A stretch of 64,000 nucleotides of DNA from the NCBI GenBank assembly GCA_017591395.1, contig WEDG01000731.1, positions 210,438-274,437 on the forward strand, given 5' to 3'. Positions within the stretch are counted from its first letter, which is position 1. Every line of letters begins with the position of its first letter. A model generated the notes under the pieces. The model did not search any database. It was not told the origin of the DNA and saw nothing but the letters and a program-made list of their open reading frames with translations. This DNA comes from Schistocephalus solidus (lineage: Eukaryota > Platyhelminthes > Cestoda > Diphyllobothriidea > Diphyllobothriidae). This document shows positions 12,110 through 24,812 of this stretch, piece after piece. The position numbers were made by a program, and so were the translations under genes.

Positions 12110-12285
12110 TACGGAAAAATGGAGGCTGGTTTATGGGCCGTCATCAGCCAATCATACACAGCCCCAGGTTTTGCAGCCAATGAGGCTTTAACCCAGAAGT
12201 GCGCGTTTTAGTCCTCCTTGCCCATTTTCGATTATTCTGCCTATATTAATAGACGCCGTGTGGCTGTTGGTGAGCCCCTCTACCA
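12110..12285 (-). mobile_element. tRNA-derived SINE-like repeat, copy 2 (degenerate)
   Basis: GCCGTCATCAGCCAATCATACACAGCCCCAGG followed downstream by GTCCTCCTTG and GCCGTGTGGCTGTTGGTGAG matches the dispersed SINE-like family in reverse orientation. Copy is old and incomplete. Confidence 0.45.
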
Positions 12286-12479
12286 TATAGCCATGCATTC
12301 TGACGGTTCACTACTTCGGCATCTATGCCGTTTAAAAGCAATACTGCCCTGTTTTTAGTATTGCTGCTTTGCTCAGCTTCGATAACCTGGTAGACAGTGG
12401 ACCTTTGCAAATGCGACTCCACGTTTCCCGCTCTTCCATATCCTTGTAGTTTTCTTGCGCGCACACGCACTCATTCAGT

Positions 12480-13562
12480 GACCGCTGTTTAGCGAAAGTG
12501 AGCACTTTGAAGCATTTTCTCCCGGGTATGAATTTAAAGCAGGCGTAAACAGCAGGATTTATTGGTACCAAGAAATTTCGCGACGTCTTTGCATAACACA
12601 AGTAACGAATGAAAATGGACAGCAGTTTGAATTAACAGAAAATCAATACATAACAGCAAGGTCCAATGGACAACGTAAATAACTTCAAGAAAGAAAATGT
12701 GAGGGAGAAGCTTATACAACTAAAACCATGAAGCATCTAGGGTGAAAATCACCAGGGCAATTGTAGATTGATCACGTGGTCTAGTTGCTTACAAAGATTG
12801 GGTTTCTCCCTCCGTATATACGCTGCTTCCATGTAGCGCAATGTCCGAGTTGTTCGTGCCCGAACAAGTACTCGGAAAAGCTGTTTTTAGGTCTACATAA
12901 TGACCACTGTCTTGTATATGTTTAGTAATCGAAGAACGTGGTACTTTATTTTCTTGTTTAAACAACCAATTAGTAAATGTTCAGCGGCTCTGGTTGCTAA
13001 TTGCCTTTGCGTTCGCCCAATGTACTTGCATCCACAAGTGCACGTGAATTCATAAACACAATTTGGTGTGGCGTGCAACGGCAAGGCATCCTTTGGATGG
13101 TTGATTGGCAGGCTTCTAGTACGATTGATAAAGAAGAGCTGAGCTGCATTGTATGTTCTTCCAATGGTGCAGCATAATCGTCGCTTGATAGTATTAGAAA
13201 TATTGTCACCCTTAAAGGGTACGTATATGCTAACGGGCTGTTTTTGAACTGAATGTTCCACCACTTTTGGTCGTAAGGTGTTGCTATATTTTTGAATGAA
13301 ACGTGCAGGATATCCACAGTTAAGTAAGGCTGATTTGATGCAGGCAATTTCTGTATCTAGAGTTTCACTAGAACAAATATTTCTCGCCCTTTGAAAAAGT
13401 GTATGTACCAAATTTCGTTTCCATTGTACTGGTACAAAGCTTTTAAAGTTCAAGTATTGCCCTTTCCAAGTATTTTTGTGGAAGACAGAGCGCCTTATTG
13501 AGCCATCATGCTCTCTGAACATGAGGACATCTAGGAAAGGTAGCGTGTTGTTGTTGTTGATG
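12480..13562 (-). mobile_element. Penelope-like element (PLE) copy 1: thumb, GIY-YIG endonuclease and 3' UTR
   Basis: On the minus strand from 13562 the sequence encodes LPFLDV, the KNTWKGQYLNF segment typical of the PLE post-RT region, and a GIY-YIG endonuclease block (CVYEFTC, CGCKYIGRTQRQLATR, EH) to about 12960. The frame then breaks, and recognisable endonuclease tail (LCKQLDHVINLQLPW) continues to about 12745. The 3' UTR, with a CAATAAAT signal near 12560, reaches about 12480. PLE proteins combine reverse transcription with target cutting. The RT part is missing in this orientation and is found inverted immediately to the right. Confidence 0.8.
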
Positions 13563-13810
13563 GAGTCGCAATGGGAAGTCCACTTGGACCAGCCTTCGCC
13601 GATGTTTTTATGGGTCACTTAGAAGAAAGGGTGTCCTCTAAATTGAAGATGACAACATTATACAGAAGATACGTAGATGATATATTTGCGATTGTTGATA
13701 ACAAGAAAGACGCCGTAGACCTTCTTTCTACCGTGAATACAGTGCATCATAAGATAAAATTTACAAAGAACATGGAACAGAACAACACGCTACCTTTGGG
13801 GATTTTCTAG
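13557..13810 (+). pseudogene. PLE reverse-transcriptase fragment, inverted relative to copy 1
   Basis: Encodes DGVAMGSPLGPAFADVFMG and the catalytic YVDD box (13669-13680) within YRRYVDDIFAIV, then ends at QNNTLP where the minus-strand piece begins. A 17-base segment (13536-13552) is repeated in inverted form at 13781-13797, so both pieces carry the same element junction. This is the 5' part of the same element flipped. Confidence 0.75.
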
Positions 13811-15110
13811 CAATTTAGCGTACCCGATAACTTCGCGTGCCTTCTCGAACCTCGATTCTCCATCACCAAAGTCCTTACGCTGAAACCAGAACGCGAACAA
13901 AACCTGCTATGAATAATGCTGCCTTGTTGTTGCACAGAGGAGCTGACGCCAGCCACCCTCATATGTTTTGTATTGCCAGTTTCATGGTTAACGCTTCGCT
14001 ACAAGCTCCCAAAGATTTCGTCTTTGGATGTGATAAAAAATCATCGCCGCGTTCCATTAAAGTACCCTTGTTTAAAAAATATGAATGTTTTTTTGGTAGA
14101 CCAGCATTTGCCGCATCATCTGAGGCTTACAAGCTGGCTAGTTAGATGAATGTCTACTCCCTTCGTCTCGGTATTCATTTCCGGTCTCGTAAACTTAACT
14201 ATCGTGTGCAAAGGAACCACGTATCTTTTTGTTCTCCGATTTGGACAGTTTGAAAATCGTTAACACTTCGCTTGTTCTGATTCTGGCATTGAAACTGCCA
14301 CTGCACGAACGTACTTGCTCTTTGCAATTTTCTGGAAATTTTCTTGTGCCGAATTACCTCACAAAACGACATCAAATTGGAATTTGTTTATCACCTTCGT
14401 CGACTTGATAAAAACAGCCTCTTCACCAATTAAATTCTGTCAACTGCTCAGTGAACCAAAAGTGCAAAACCCCTTGAAGATCTGAAGTTATCCAGGACCT
14501 TTGACCTCTACAAACGGCTGAGTCGTTCCTGAATATTCTTCCTATCATTTATTTTAAAAGGGTTTTGAACGAATAGGCGCATTTATTGCTCATATTGTTT
14601 CAATAGCGGCGTCGTTGGACCTCCGTTTGAAATTCGCTCGTCTCCAAGCTTTTTGATTTTTGGCCAATAATCTGTTCCCCAATGTCAGGACTAAAACGAA
14701 ATAAGTTGTCATTTGGATCATATATTGTCTGTTTATCAGGATCAGCCTATAATTGTTTATAGACATTGTGTATTCAGGCACACGAAAATTGATATCAGAA
14801 TCTCGAATAATAAGCTAACTCAGCTTCATTTGGATCCTGCCTCATACGGGCTTCAGAAAACAGTCTCTTGCCAGGAAAGGTGTCTATATCAGAAAGGAAC
14901 GGAGAACCACTGGCAAACTCACTTCGAAGGCTGCAACATTCTTTGCTTCGTATTAACATTCGATAGTGAATTCGGTTCGGAAAAGCACTTCTTTTTGTGC
15001 TCAGTAAACTATTCGCTTGATAATTTAAGCTGCTCGTTAAAACTTAATGCATCCTCGTATAGATCTTGCTGGAATGGGAAACGCAAATGTTCACGACCCG
15101 ACCACGCGAG
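13811..15110. other. Gene-free stretch
   Basis: No recognisable domain. Open frames of 60-168 codons here have no family signature and no splice context that I can defend. Confidence 0.5.
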
Positions 15111-15127
15111 AAAATTATTCACCCCTT

Positions 15128-15196
15128 CAGCCAGGACTCGAAACACCAACCTCTCGATTAGCTACCGATGCTCTTTGACCGCTCGGCCACGCCCGG
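15128..15196 (-). repeat. tRNA-derived relic (Leu/Ser-type A box)
   Basis: Reading minus: GTGGCCGAGCGGTC matches the internal A box of Leu/Ser tRNAs, and about 40 bases later TTTCGAGTCC approximates the B box. Acceptor and T stems do not pair properly, so this is a tRNA pseudogene or SINE head, not a working tRNA gene. Confidence 0.45.
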
Positions 15197-15399
15197 GAAG
15201 CCAGCAGAAAAACAAATAGTATACACTACAAAAAAATAACGATCTCTCCTATCTTTTGTAAACCGTTTTCGATTTCATATGACAAAAACTTACCAGAAAT
15301 ACTCAAGTCACTCTCAGCAGACCGAGAAAAACCACAAAGCAGCAATAATGAAGAAAGCAGTGCACTACTGAACATTACCAAAACTAAGCGTAACAGCGA

Positions 15400-16800
15400 A
15401 GGGCTGGCACACTGTGATGGATGCCGAGGACTCACAACCAGAGTTTTGAGATTAGAAGGAGACCTCGATCTCCTATCGGAAATAATATCAGTCCTCATAA
15501 AACATAACAAAATTAACTCGCCGAAACACGATGCAAATGAGCCGAAAAACATCAGCAAGCTAGAACATAATCATCGAAAGGAAACGGTAGAAGTCAATAG
15601 GCACAACATTAAGCGAAACAAAAAGAGAAATCAAACGAAGTCATTAGAACAAACCTCTGAGTCAGTTGAAATACAGATGACCAGAAAGAAAATAAGCGAG
15701 GAGCAAATTGTGTCTTGAGTTTCCCCAGGTTCGGGAAATCTGGTGCACATAGAATCCGACTGCACAAAAGTAAATCAGCGATCGACGGTCTCTGAAAAGT
15801 CGAAAAACAGTAATCGTAAGGTTTCTTTACTGCCACGGACGAGCGACAGCAGCATGCTCTTTAAATGTCCATCGAACAACAATGAAGCAAGGCATGGTAG
15901 CCAGCAAAGTAATGGCGGAAAAGTGGCCTACGACTTATCGACAGACCTGGATGCCATAAACCAAAATTCAGGTTTTCCGGGTGCTATTCGTGCAAAACGC
16001 ATTGTCAGGAGAACTCACGCTGTTTGAAAGGTCCATAGAGATGTCTGCAAATGAACCAACAGGCTCACCGATGAAGACAAATTTGAACACAGTATTAAAG
16101 ACTGTATCAAAGGGTATGATTCAACCTTCAATCTAAAAAGAAAGCAGGATGCAGAAACGAGTTTTTTCCCTGACAGGTCACTTTGTCTGGTAGCTCAGGG
16201 AGTCTCAGAGGCTACTGGGAAACGCCAAAAGAAAGGGTAAAAACAGGATCTGCTGAGATTCCAAAATTTATTGAATGATACGCAAAGAAACTGGTGTGAC
16301 AGTCGACATCAAAAGATCTTTCGATTGGGGCCTCTCGTTACAAAATGAAACGCATGAGGTTCGACCAAGACCATTAAAAAGTCGTTTTGGGGAGCGAATA
16401 GCAGGTAGATCTATTGCTCTCTCGAAAGTCCCAACTACGAAAGAATCATCGTGGAGTTTTTTTTCAGCCGGATTACTCTCCCACCGATCGGATGAAAAAT
16501 GAGGACACTGGTAGCAGAATTGAAAAGACGTCAATACGAGGGGAACAAAACTTGAAAATAGTAGACAACAAAATAGTCAAAACGGTGCGCTCGTTTTTAT
16601 GGGAACATCCGGTGAAATTGACGGCAACCACGCTGGTCAAAAGCCCTACCAAATGCCTATAGATTTGAACCCAGATAGGAGACTGGATATATCTTGTGAA
16701 ATATCCAGCAAAAAAATCTCCATGTGGAAGAAAGAACTAAAAATCTTCAGAAATCGAGGCAAGGAAACAAGATTAAAAATGATGTACACAAATGTGCAGA
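15400..16800 (+). pseudogene. ORF1-like protein remnant of CR1 copy A
   Basis: Broken frames include HCDGCRGLTTRVLRLEGDL near 15410-15460, then a charged Lys/Arg-rich region. Near 16350-16610 are RPRPLKSRFGE, DRMKN and GEQNLKIVDNKIVK, the pattern of CR1/jockey ORF1 C-terminal regions that bind RNA. Frame changes separate the blocks. Confidence 0.5.
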
Positions 16801-17260
16801 GTCTATTGAACAAAAATAGATGAAATTAAACTGGTCGTGGACCATTTACAACCTGACTTCATAGCTCTAACTGAAACATGGTTAAATGAACAAATCGCAG
16901 ACACAGAAGTCCGAATAGACGGTTTTCAGCTTATCCGCATGGATAGAAACGGACGTAGGGGTGGTGGAATCGCAATGTTTATACGAGAAGGCATTGACTT
17001 CATTCCGGATGGGCCCTCGCCAAATAGGATCTCGTCTTGCGAAATACTTTGTTGTAAACTGAAAGTCCCAAACCAACCAGACCTCCATATTGCCGTGGTA
17101 TATAGACCCCCAGGACAGCGAACGGACACGGACGAAGCACTCATCACAGAGGTAAAGCAAGTCTGCCGTAGCAAACATTTATAAATACTTGGAGATTTCA
17201 ACGCTCCCGATATCGATTGGGTGTCAATGTACTACTCACGATCGGAAAAATTCATTCGAA
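16780..17260 (+). pseudogene. AP-type endonuclease domain of CR1 copy A
   Basis: Visible motifs in order: NVQSLLNK, LTETWLN (Glu/Thr active-site region), GGGIAMFIR, VVYRPPG, and after an in-frame stop LGDFNAPDIDW (the Asp/Asn active-site box). This domain nicks the target DNA for target-primed reverse transcription. Confidence 0.8.
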
Positions 17261-17979
17261 CAGAAATTACTTCAGTTGGTAAATGACGAGTTTCTACCCA
17301 ACATGTCAAAATGAAGACGCGGTTCCGAAATGGGCAGCAGTCAAGCTGTTTGGATCTAATAATTAGTAGAGACGACAATTGCATCCTTGCATTAAGCTCT
17401 TACGTGCCGCTTGGACGAAGTGATCATTGTGTTCTTGCTTGGGAGTACAGTCATTTTTCTCTGCAACCCAAACCTCGTGCAGTTAGGCAGAGAAATGTAT
17501 GGAAAGGGGATTATCCCAAAATGAAAGAATTACTGAATGGGATAGACTGGAGCCCCTGCACATGTACCTGACCCTAATGCTGCCTGGCTCTTCATTAGTA
17601 AATTGATTCACCAATTGGTAGAGAAATTCTGCCCACTTAAAAAGGCGATCATGCGTCTCCCGACCCGAGTGGGTGACATCCGGAAATAAAAAGGAATCTC
17701 AAGAAGAAAAAGAAGACTTTGGAGAACATATGCCAGATATTAACAACCCGAACATTTTTCCGCTTTTTAAGAAACAGCGAAATCGGTTTCGGAATCTTCT
17801 GAGAAAAAGAAAGATCAGCCTTTGAGTCAGAAATAGTTAAAGCATACCAAGAAATTCGAAAAAGGTTTTATGCTTACGTTAATAAAGCAAAACGAAATCG
17901 CGACTGCATTCCTTGTCTTAAAGACAATCAGGGAAACAGGTTAACTGATAACTCTGATAAGACCTGCCTCTTATCCAAT

Positions 17980-18872
17980 TTCTTTATGTCCGTGTATACC
18001 GAGGAACCATTTTTGACGAGGATGAATACTACAGTACTGCCAAATCTACAAACAAAAATAAGCACGGCGTCGTTCCCAATGGACACAGTAAGAAAAACTC
18101 TGAAACAGCTACAGCCCACTAAATCACCTGGCCCAGATGGTAATCCGCAAAAAGTTCTCAATGAACTCACAGAACAGCTGGCCTCTCCGCTCTCCAAGAT
18201 ATTTGAAAGTTTCGATGGAGGCGGGGGCTCTGCCTACCGAGTGGAAGATAGCCAACATAACCCCCATCTATAAAGGAGGAGAGAGGACATCACCAAACAG
18301 TTTCCGACCAGTCAGCCTCACAAGTATCTGTTGCAAAAATGATGGAGAAGATAATCAAAAACGGAACTAATGAGGCATCTTGAAGAGAATAACTTTGCTT
18401 AGTTCATATCAACATGGATTTCGAAGTGGTCGATCCTGCCTCACAAACTTGCTCACATCCATGGAAAGTTGGACAAAAATCATTAGAAATGGGTTTGTCA
18501 GTCGATGCGGTCTACATTGACTTAAGCAAAGCCTTTGACAGGGTTCCACACAAACGTCTGATCTTTAAGCTCCGTCGAATGGGTGTGACTGGCAACCTAC
18601 TCAAATGGTTGGCCGACTTTCTCACAGACAGGCGTCAGCGTGTTTGTATCGGAGACACCAAGTCTCACTGGGAAACCGTTCACAGTGGAGTTCCGCAGGG
18701 CAGCGTTCTGGGTCCCATTTTGTTTCTTATATACGTAAACGACTGCCTGGATTGTCTGACATGCGAGAAGGTAATGTTCGCTGACGATTTGAAGTTATGG
18801 AACTCGATTGAAAAACCGGAGGATGCGCGAAAATTACAACAAAAACTTAGATCGCTTGCAAACATGGTGTGA
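17980..18872 (+). pseudogene. Reverse transcriptase domain of CR1 copy A
   Basis: Blocks in order: LQPTKSPGPDG, ITPIYKGG with SFRPVSLTS, IDLSKAFDRVPHKRLI, SGVPQGSVLGPILFLIYVND, and MFADDLKLW with the catalytic FADD at 18777-18788. Frame changes occur near 18230 and 18340, so no intact protein can be made. Confidence 0.85.
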
Positions 18873-19789
18873 TGAGGGCTGCTGAACCTTAATCTTAACA
18901 AATGCCAAATAATTCGACTGCGGTCTAGTTCCAGAAGACTGATTAGATTTAAATACCAGTACTCCATCAGTGGTCACCAACTCCAGGAGGTAAACATTCT
19001 AAAGGACTTGGGTATATGGATAACACCAACTCTCAAAACCATCGTCGCACTGTGCGAATATCGCAAAGAAAGCTTTGTGTATCTTTAGGCGCAATCAGGA
19101 GGTCCTTCGTTAATTTTTGACGGAGAGCTTTTTGGGCGCGTGTTTGGAACATTTATCCGGCCGGTGTTGGAATATTGCGTTCAGGCCTGGTGCCCTTGGA
19201 CGAAAACATGACTACGCTCTGCTGAGAAAAGTTCAACGGAGGGCAAACGAAACTAGTCAGCGGATTGGAATGCCTACCCTATGAGGGCCGCCTAGAAAGA
19301 CTTAACATTTTTCCCTCTCTTATAGGCAATACAGAGGGATATGATCTTAGTCTTCAAACTGGTCAGAGGAGTTGATTGTGCTCTTCAGATGGCCAACGTT
19401 TTTGAATTGGCAAACATGACAAGTCTCCGAGGTCACCAATACAAACTGAAAAGAAATCACTAAAGCGAAGTGCGGGTCAAACGCTTCTTTCCCGACGAGT
19501 GATTGACGAATGGAACAAACTGCCAGCCTCAGTTGTTCAGGCTGAAAAGCGTTGAAATGTTTAAAGAAGACTTGATGCATTTTACTTGATGCACATATAA
19601 TAAGTCGACAGCAATGATTGATATACTAAAAAGACTTTCGCCATGTAACATTTGCTTGTTTTGCTAGCGTCTATCTGTAAATAGGGTTTTCAAAGGCTCT
19701 GCCTATCTCCCTTATATATACTGAATTATACTGAATTATAATTGATAGCCCAATTCTCCCTCAAACGTTTCCATTCATTTTCCTCACTT

Positions 19790-20970
19790 GCTAGGCAAGT
19801 GGAACGAGAAACCTTCTGTTCCTTTCCATAAGTATTGAGACCAACGAATCGGGACTCTTTGTTCAAGGGGGATCCACAGGATGACTGGAACTCATTTAAG
19901 ACGATTTCAGTAGATCTGGTTGAGCGCTGTTATCCAGCAAATGTACGCAAAACAACTAGTTGCCCTGGCTGGTTAACGAGAGAACTCAAAAGGTAGCTAA
20001 AAAAGGAAACTAAGAAACGGAAAATATTCTGGGCAATTGAATAACCCGAACTTCTCGATGAATTACGTCACCAACGAAAGTAGGTCAAAATATTGATCCG
20101 ACAGGCAAGAAAGAACTGTGGATCGATAATTATTTAGCAGGTTGCAAAAACGCCCAAGTTTTTATTCCAATATATTAATATATGAATATAAAGCAAAGGA
20201 CAAATCGCAATACTTAAGGAGGATTATGGTGTAGAACTCATAGAAATTAGTGAAATAACTCAGCACTTGGGCCGATTCTTCACCTCGATATTAACTGGAG
20301 AAGCTAAGTTTTAGTGTCACAATACCAACAGCACTGTTAAAATCGCCGATAAAGTGCCTGAATCACTTCTTCTGTCATGGAGAGAGAAAGAGATAGCTGT
20401 GTAATCTGAAAGAAGCAAAGTCATTGGGTCCGGATAATATACCGGCCAAGCTCTTGAGATCATTGGCGAGCGAACTCTCCAAGCCACTAGTGCGTATCTT
20501 CCATTAATCATTTGAATTAGGAAAACTGCCATCTGAATGGAAAACAGTAAAGATCTACCAGATATGCAAGGTTGGGGCTCAAACTAATGTCAACACCTTC
20601 TGGCATGTCATCCGGATCTGCATTTATGTAAAATACTGGAAAATATGCTTAAGAAGGCGAAATTGAAGTTCCTGAAGGAGAGCCACCTACTCTCGGTGCT
20701 TCAGTAAGGCTTCAGACAGAGCCAATCTCGATCGAGCAGTGATATCGCGCACTGGACGAAGATTTTAGGGTTGACGTCGTCTACACTCATTTAAAGAAGG
20801 CGTTTGACAATGTCCCACTCAAACGTCGTATCTATAAATTATCTGAAATTGGAATAAGAGGAATGTTGCTGACATTTATCGCAGATTTTCTAACAGGATG
20901 ATTGCCAACCGTTCTAAGTTGTGCCACCCAAGTCTCTATTTTAGGGCCGTTGCTCATCTTATATTGTATA
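19790..20970 (+). mobile_element. CR1-like LINE copy B (EN-RT linker and RT fragment)
   Basis: Heavily decayed. Readable pieces are CPGWLTRELKR near 19960, SLGPDNIPAKLLRSL near 20430, LPSEWKTVKI near 20530 and KKAFDNVPLKRRIYKLSEI near 20800. The RT wording is closest to that of minus-strand copy C2 (LIYKLSEIGIRGMLLTWIADFL), so B and C2 belong to one subfamily. The 3' end is missing or unrecognisable. Confidence 0.65.
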
Positions 20971-21179
20971 TTTTGAGGGTTACGGGCGAAGACCTTGTTG
21001 ACCCAATTTATGCACAATCGAAATTACAAAAGGCAAGTATATACGGACAACATAAAATGCAACTAAAAATTGTATATCAAATGTGTAGTGGTAGGATACA
21101 CATAAATTTAAAGCATGAAGTAAAGCTAATGGTTAGCTGAAGATAGTCCTACAGGGAGAGTCGTTGATTATCAAAAATT

Positions 21180-22435
21180 AAACAGTCTAACAGCCAGTTG
21201 GACATATCCACGGTATTCGACGTCATTAATTCGTTTGGAAGTGAGTTACGTGGTCAAACCACTCGCTGAATGAAGTAAATATTTCGTTGATCCAGGCGCA
21301 CACATTCATGTTCAACATTATATGAATGACCGCGCAGGTGAGTCCTGTTAGTAAACTCCAAGAAATCTTTGGATATCAGTGAACGGGCATGTCCTTGGAT
21401 AATTCGGAATGTCCATAGCAGGTCATATCTCATTTATTTATAAGATAAAGGAAACATGTTAAATAAATAAATAAATATGTTCATTGATTTGGCACTGCTT
21501 GGGTGCCGTTAAATCCTTACAACACAGGAAAAAACCTAAAACAAACTCCTTTTTTCATTGACCACTTTTGCTTTGGTTTTTTGTTTGCTTAAAAAGCAAT
21601 GTTCGAAATGAAGAGTTTGTTTTAAGTAAAAAAACCTGTTTTCCAAGGTTTAGAAAAAGCAAAATTTGAAGTTAAAACAGCTATACAGAATGAGGATGAA
21701 TGTATCAGGGTAAGAAACGTTAGAGTCTTTCTGGATATGACAGGGTCATAAGACGGGCCACAAGCTTTTTCCCCCGTCTTTGCTCATGCTGAATGGGATC
21801 ACTGTCTTTCTTCATTAAGGGCATCCATGCTGACATAACGTATTCCAAATGTGGTCTAACGAAAGTACTGTAGGTCCGCAGAAACAGTTTGGGTGGAAAG
21901 AATATGAAAGCACGCTTGATTTAGTGCATAAGGTTCATCGCTTTTGTACGGCTCTTTTAGAGTGTTCGTAGGGCATTATTTTTGAAGCTATCCAGATAAA
22001 TATATATTTGTGCGTTTTTAATTTTTAGTGAAATCCCGTTCAGGTAGTACTGGGGCTTGGGGAAATTTCTTCTCTCCGATTCCATGCGTAATACTACACA
22101 TTTGGGTGTATAAAATGTTTGAAGCCACTTGCTGGACCAGACAGCAAATTGGTGTAGTTTTTGATGTAGTTTCTGCGCGTGCTCAACAGAGCTACGGGTT
22201 TTCCAAATGTTATTGTCATCTGCAAACATGATAGCATCATAGTCAAGATAATCAGTGTTTTCGTTTATATAAATGAGGAACAGAAGTGGACCTAAGCCTG
22301 AACCTTGCGAAACACCACTTTTTACTGGAACCCACTCGGTTTCCTTGGGGCCAAAAAGTACTTTTTGTAGTCTGCATGAGAAAAAACTTTAGATCCACTT
22401 AAAAGCTTTACCCTGGATACCACATATTCAAATCT
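21180..22435 (-). mobile_element. CR1-like LINE copy C1, 3' part, interrupted
   Basis: Minus strand: GVSQGSGLGPLLFLIYIN near 22300, MFADDNN at the 22229 end, then the YLNGISL tail to about 21690. Roughly 21440-21690 is unrelated AT-rich DNA with an AAAT run. The CR1 C-terminal wording resumes as NRTHLRGHSYN near 21340-21180. Internal insertion or replacement split this copy. Confidence 0.65.
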
Positions 22436-22446
22436 TATGTTACAGT

Positions 22447-24600
22447 CGCCACTGACGTACGCTACAGTCACTTTAAGTCACTTAATTGAGGGAATCAGGC
22501 TTTCGCCCTTGAGCTCCCTATTTATATTCAAAAATGTCAGTAGAATAAACGTTTACAGCAATAAATCTGACAAATGGATATGTATGGTCATCGATATGTG
22601 TGGGCCAGGCGCAAGCAGCCACTACTGACACAATCTTCCTTATATGTTCAATATTTTCTCCGTAAATGAGTATCTAGTTTGCACTTAAATGTGTCAGCAT
22701 TTTCTGAACGGACCACCTCAACAGGGAGTCCATTCCATGCTCCAACGACCCTCTGTGAAAAGGCATTCCGATGGACGTCCGTGTGGACTAACTACCTTCG
22801 CAGTTTAAGGGGATGACCCCTCAGATGTTCCGTGCCAGCCAATTCGAAGAAGTCAGTAAATTCCAGGGCACACTCGAGGCCACTGACAATCCCGTAGGTT
22901 TTGATGAGGTCACCGCGTAGTCGCCAGTAATTGAAAGGAAACAAATCAAGTTCACCCAGTCTGGCTTCGTAAGGCAGATGACAAAGATTCTTGACCACCT
23001 TCGTGGCCATCACCTGCAGTCGGTCCAGCTGTAGACAATCCTTCTTAAACCACGGCTGCCAGGCCTGGGCAGCATATTGTAGGTGAGATTAAACAAATGT
23101 TCCATAGGTTTTTCGGAATAGTTCCTTATCAATCTGCACAAATCCACGTCTGAGTGCAAATAAGACCTGTGTCGCGCGTTTAGCTGCCTTTAAATACTGT
23201 GAAGATGGTTTGAGTGAGGAGTTTATTAGACCACCGAGGTGATTCTGTTCCTTGACAATTGAAAGGGGCTGCCCATTGAGAAGGTATTGGTAGGAATCAT
23301 CCTCCTCACTGGTCCTTCTGGTACGGAGTCTTAGGACAACACAATTCCCAACGTTAAATTTAAGAGACAACGAGCAGACCAGCTGCTAAATGGTTAAGAC
23401 TCTCTTGAACTGCGTGTCTATCCACATCAGATATGATGAACCTCCACAATTTAACATTATCTGCAAACATGATGGCGCTGCAACCCAGGTTATCGACACA
23501 GTCGCTGATGTGCACTAAGAAGATTAACGGCCCTAAGACGGAGCCTTAAGGGAAACTACTTATAACCGTAGAAGGTGATGACTTCAAGGTATCGATGCCC
23601 ACAGTTTGCAATCTTCTTTGTAAGAAAATCTGCGATCCATGTCAGCAGCATTCCTCTTATTCCAATTTCAGATAATTTGTAGATAAGCCGTTTGTGTGGG
23701 ACATTGTCAAAAACCTTCTTTAAATCAGTGTAGATGACGTAAACCCTACCAACTTCATCCAGGAGAAAATACGGATTAATAATTCTTTCAACCAACGAGC
23801 TGAACGTACTCCAGTATTCGTCAACGGTTCCCCGTAATGCGGTTGTCCGCAGTATTGCTGAGATTTGCGTGTAATGCTGAAAAATCTCCCTTTCAGATAG
23901 CTGCTTCCAGTTGCTTAATTTAGGCAGGCTGTGATAACATGGAATACTCAAAGATCAGTTCAATATGCTCACTAGCAACCATTGGCGGTAGATCTTGTAA
24001 ATCCAGCACACCATCCTTCTTTCGGGTGAACACCTGGTCTAGACAATTTGAGCAGTATCCTTCCCTAAAGCGTGTCCTGAACGGTACTTTCTGGAATAAT
24101 AGTTTTTCAGTTGCAATCTCAAACAAACGATGACCGAATGTTTCCGTTGGACCCGAAACAGTCCGAGTTTTCCATTCTATATTAGATGCGTTAAAGTCTC
24201 CCGTGATAAAGACATCTTTGTTCAAGCCAGTTTTTGATCAGCTCCGTTAGGAGAAGGTCATCGCGTTCGACATTCTGGTTTGGGGGATGGTTTGCAACTG
24301 TGAATTTTAGTGACCGGGCCAACTTATTTGTAAGAGTTAAATATAAAAAAATTGGATGTTGCTAGGAAATCGCAGTTATACTTGAGCTAAGATAAACAGT
24401 GATTCCTCATCTGTGGCTTTTTCTGTCTCTTCTAAACAGTTGATAACCACGGAGGGATACTTCGTGTTCTCAAATATCATCTGAGAGCCACGTTTCTGTC
24501 AGGGCAATTATATCTGATGTTTGTTCATCAACAAACATCCGGAGCTCACTCGTTTTATTGAACAGGCTCCCAGTCTACATCAACGACTTTGTTGATGACG
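22447..24600 (-). mobile_element. CR1-like LINE copy C2
   Basis: Minus strand from about 24600: LTETWLSDD (endonuclease start), FITGDFNASNIEW (24210), NCLDQVFTR, then a deletion to RT with YTDLKKVFDNVPHKRLIYKL (23740), LNGQPLS (23270), ALRRGFV (23130) and ELAGTEHLRGHPLKLRR (22830). It ends at about 22447 with CCCTCAATTAAGTGACTTAAAGTGAC. The 3' end abuts the 5' end of copy C1. The same 3' UTR recurs alone at 27640-27845. Confidence 0.75.
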
Positions 24601-24720
24601 TGGGCTAATAAATAAACATGTTTAGCACCCAGAATGCAATATAAACAAATAAAATAAATACAATGTGGACGATGATGGTAAGTGTGAGTTGCCAGATATG
24701 CAGCAGAATTCATAAGTAGT

Positions 24721-24812
24721 AATAATAATACTGGTTGTGTTTAATGCCGGTTTACAGGCATTATCAGATGAAATATGCAGGGGGGCTCAGGCTGGCAGTG
24801 GAAAAACTCCTG
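24721..24812 (+). repeat. ATT-linked motif, fourth copy (opposite strand)
   Basis: TAATAATAATA then TTTAATGCCGGTTTACAGGCA, ATCAGATGAAATATGCAG and GGCTCAGGCTGGCAGTG is the reverse complement of the motif repeated at 11385-11862. It directly precedes CR1 copy D. Confidence 0.6.

Larger units (their letters stand above)
15240..19745 (+). mobile_element. CR1-like LINE copy A, near full length, decayed
   Basis: A non-LTR retrotransposon with ORF1-like remnants (about 15400-16800), an AP-type endonuclease (16780-17260), RT (17980-18870) and the CR1-type C-terminal region (18880-19590). The 3' end reads GGCTCTGCCTATCTCCC and runs into ACTGAATTATACTGAATTATA repeats. The same GGCTNNGCCTAT..CCCTCAATAAA ending with short TGAAT-type repeats is seen in copies D and at 49.4 kb. 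Several frameshifts and stops show it is inactive. Confidence 0.8.

Noticed and set aside
13837..14149. Pair of overlapping frames after the PLE as genes
   Set aside because: No motif, and overlapping alternatives on the same strand indicate chance.
15128..15196. Functional tRNA-Leu/Ser gene
   Set aside because: A and B boxes are recognisable, but the acceptor and T stems do not pair.
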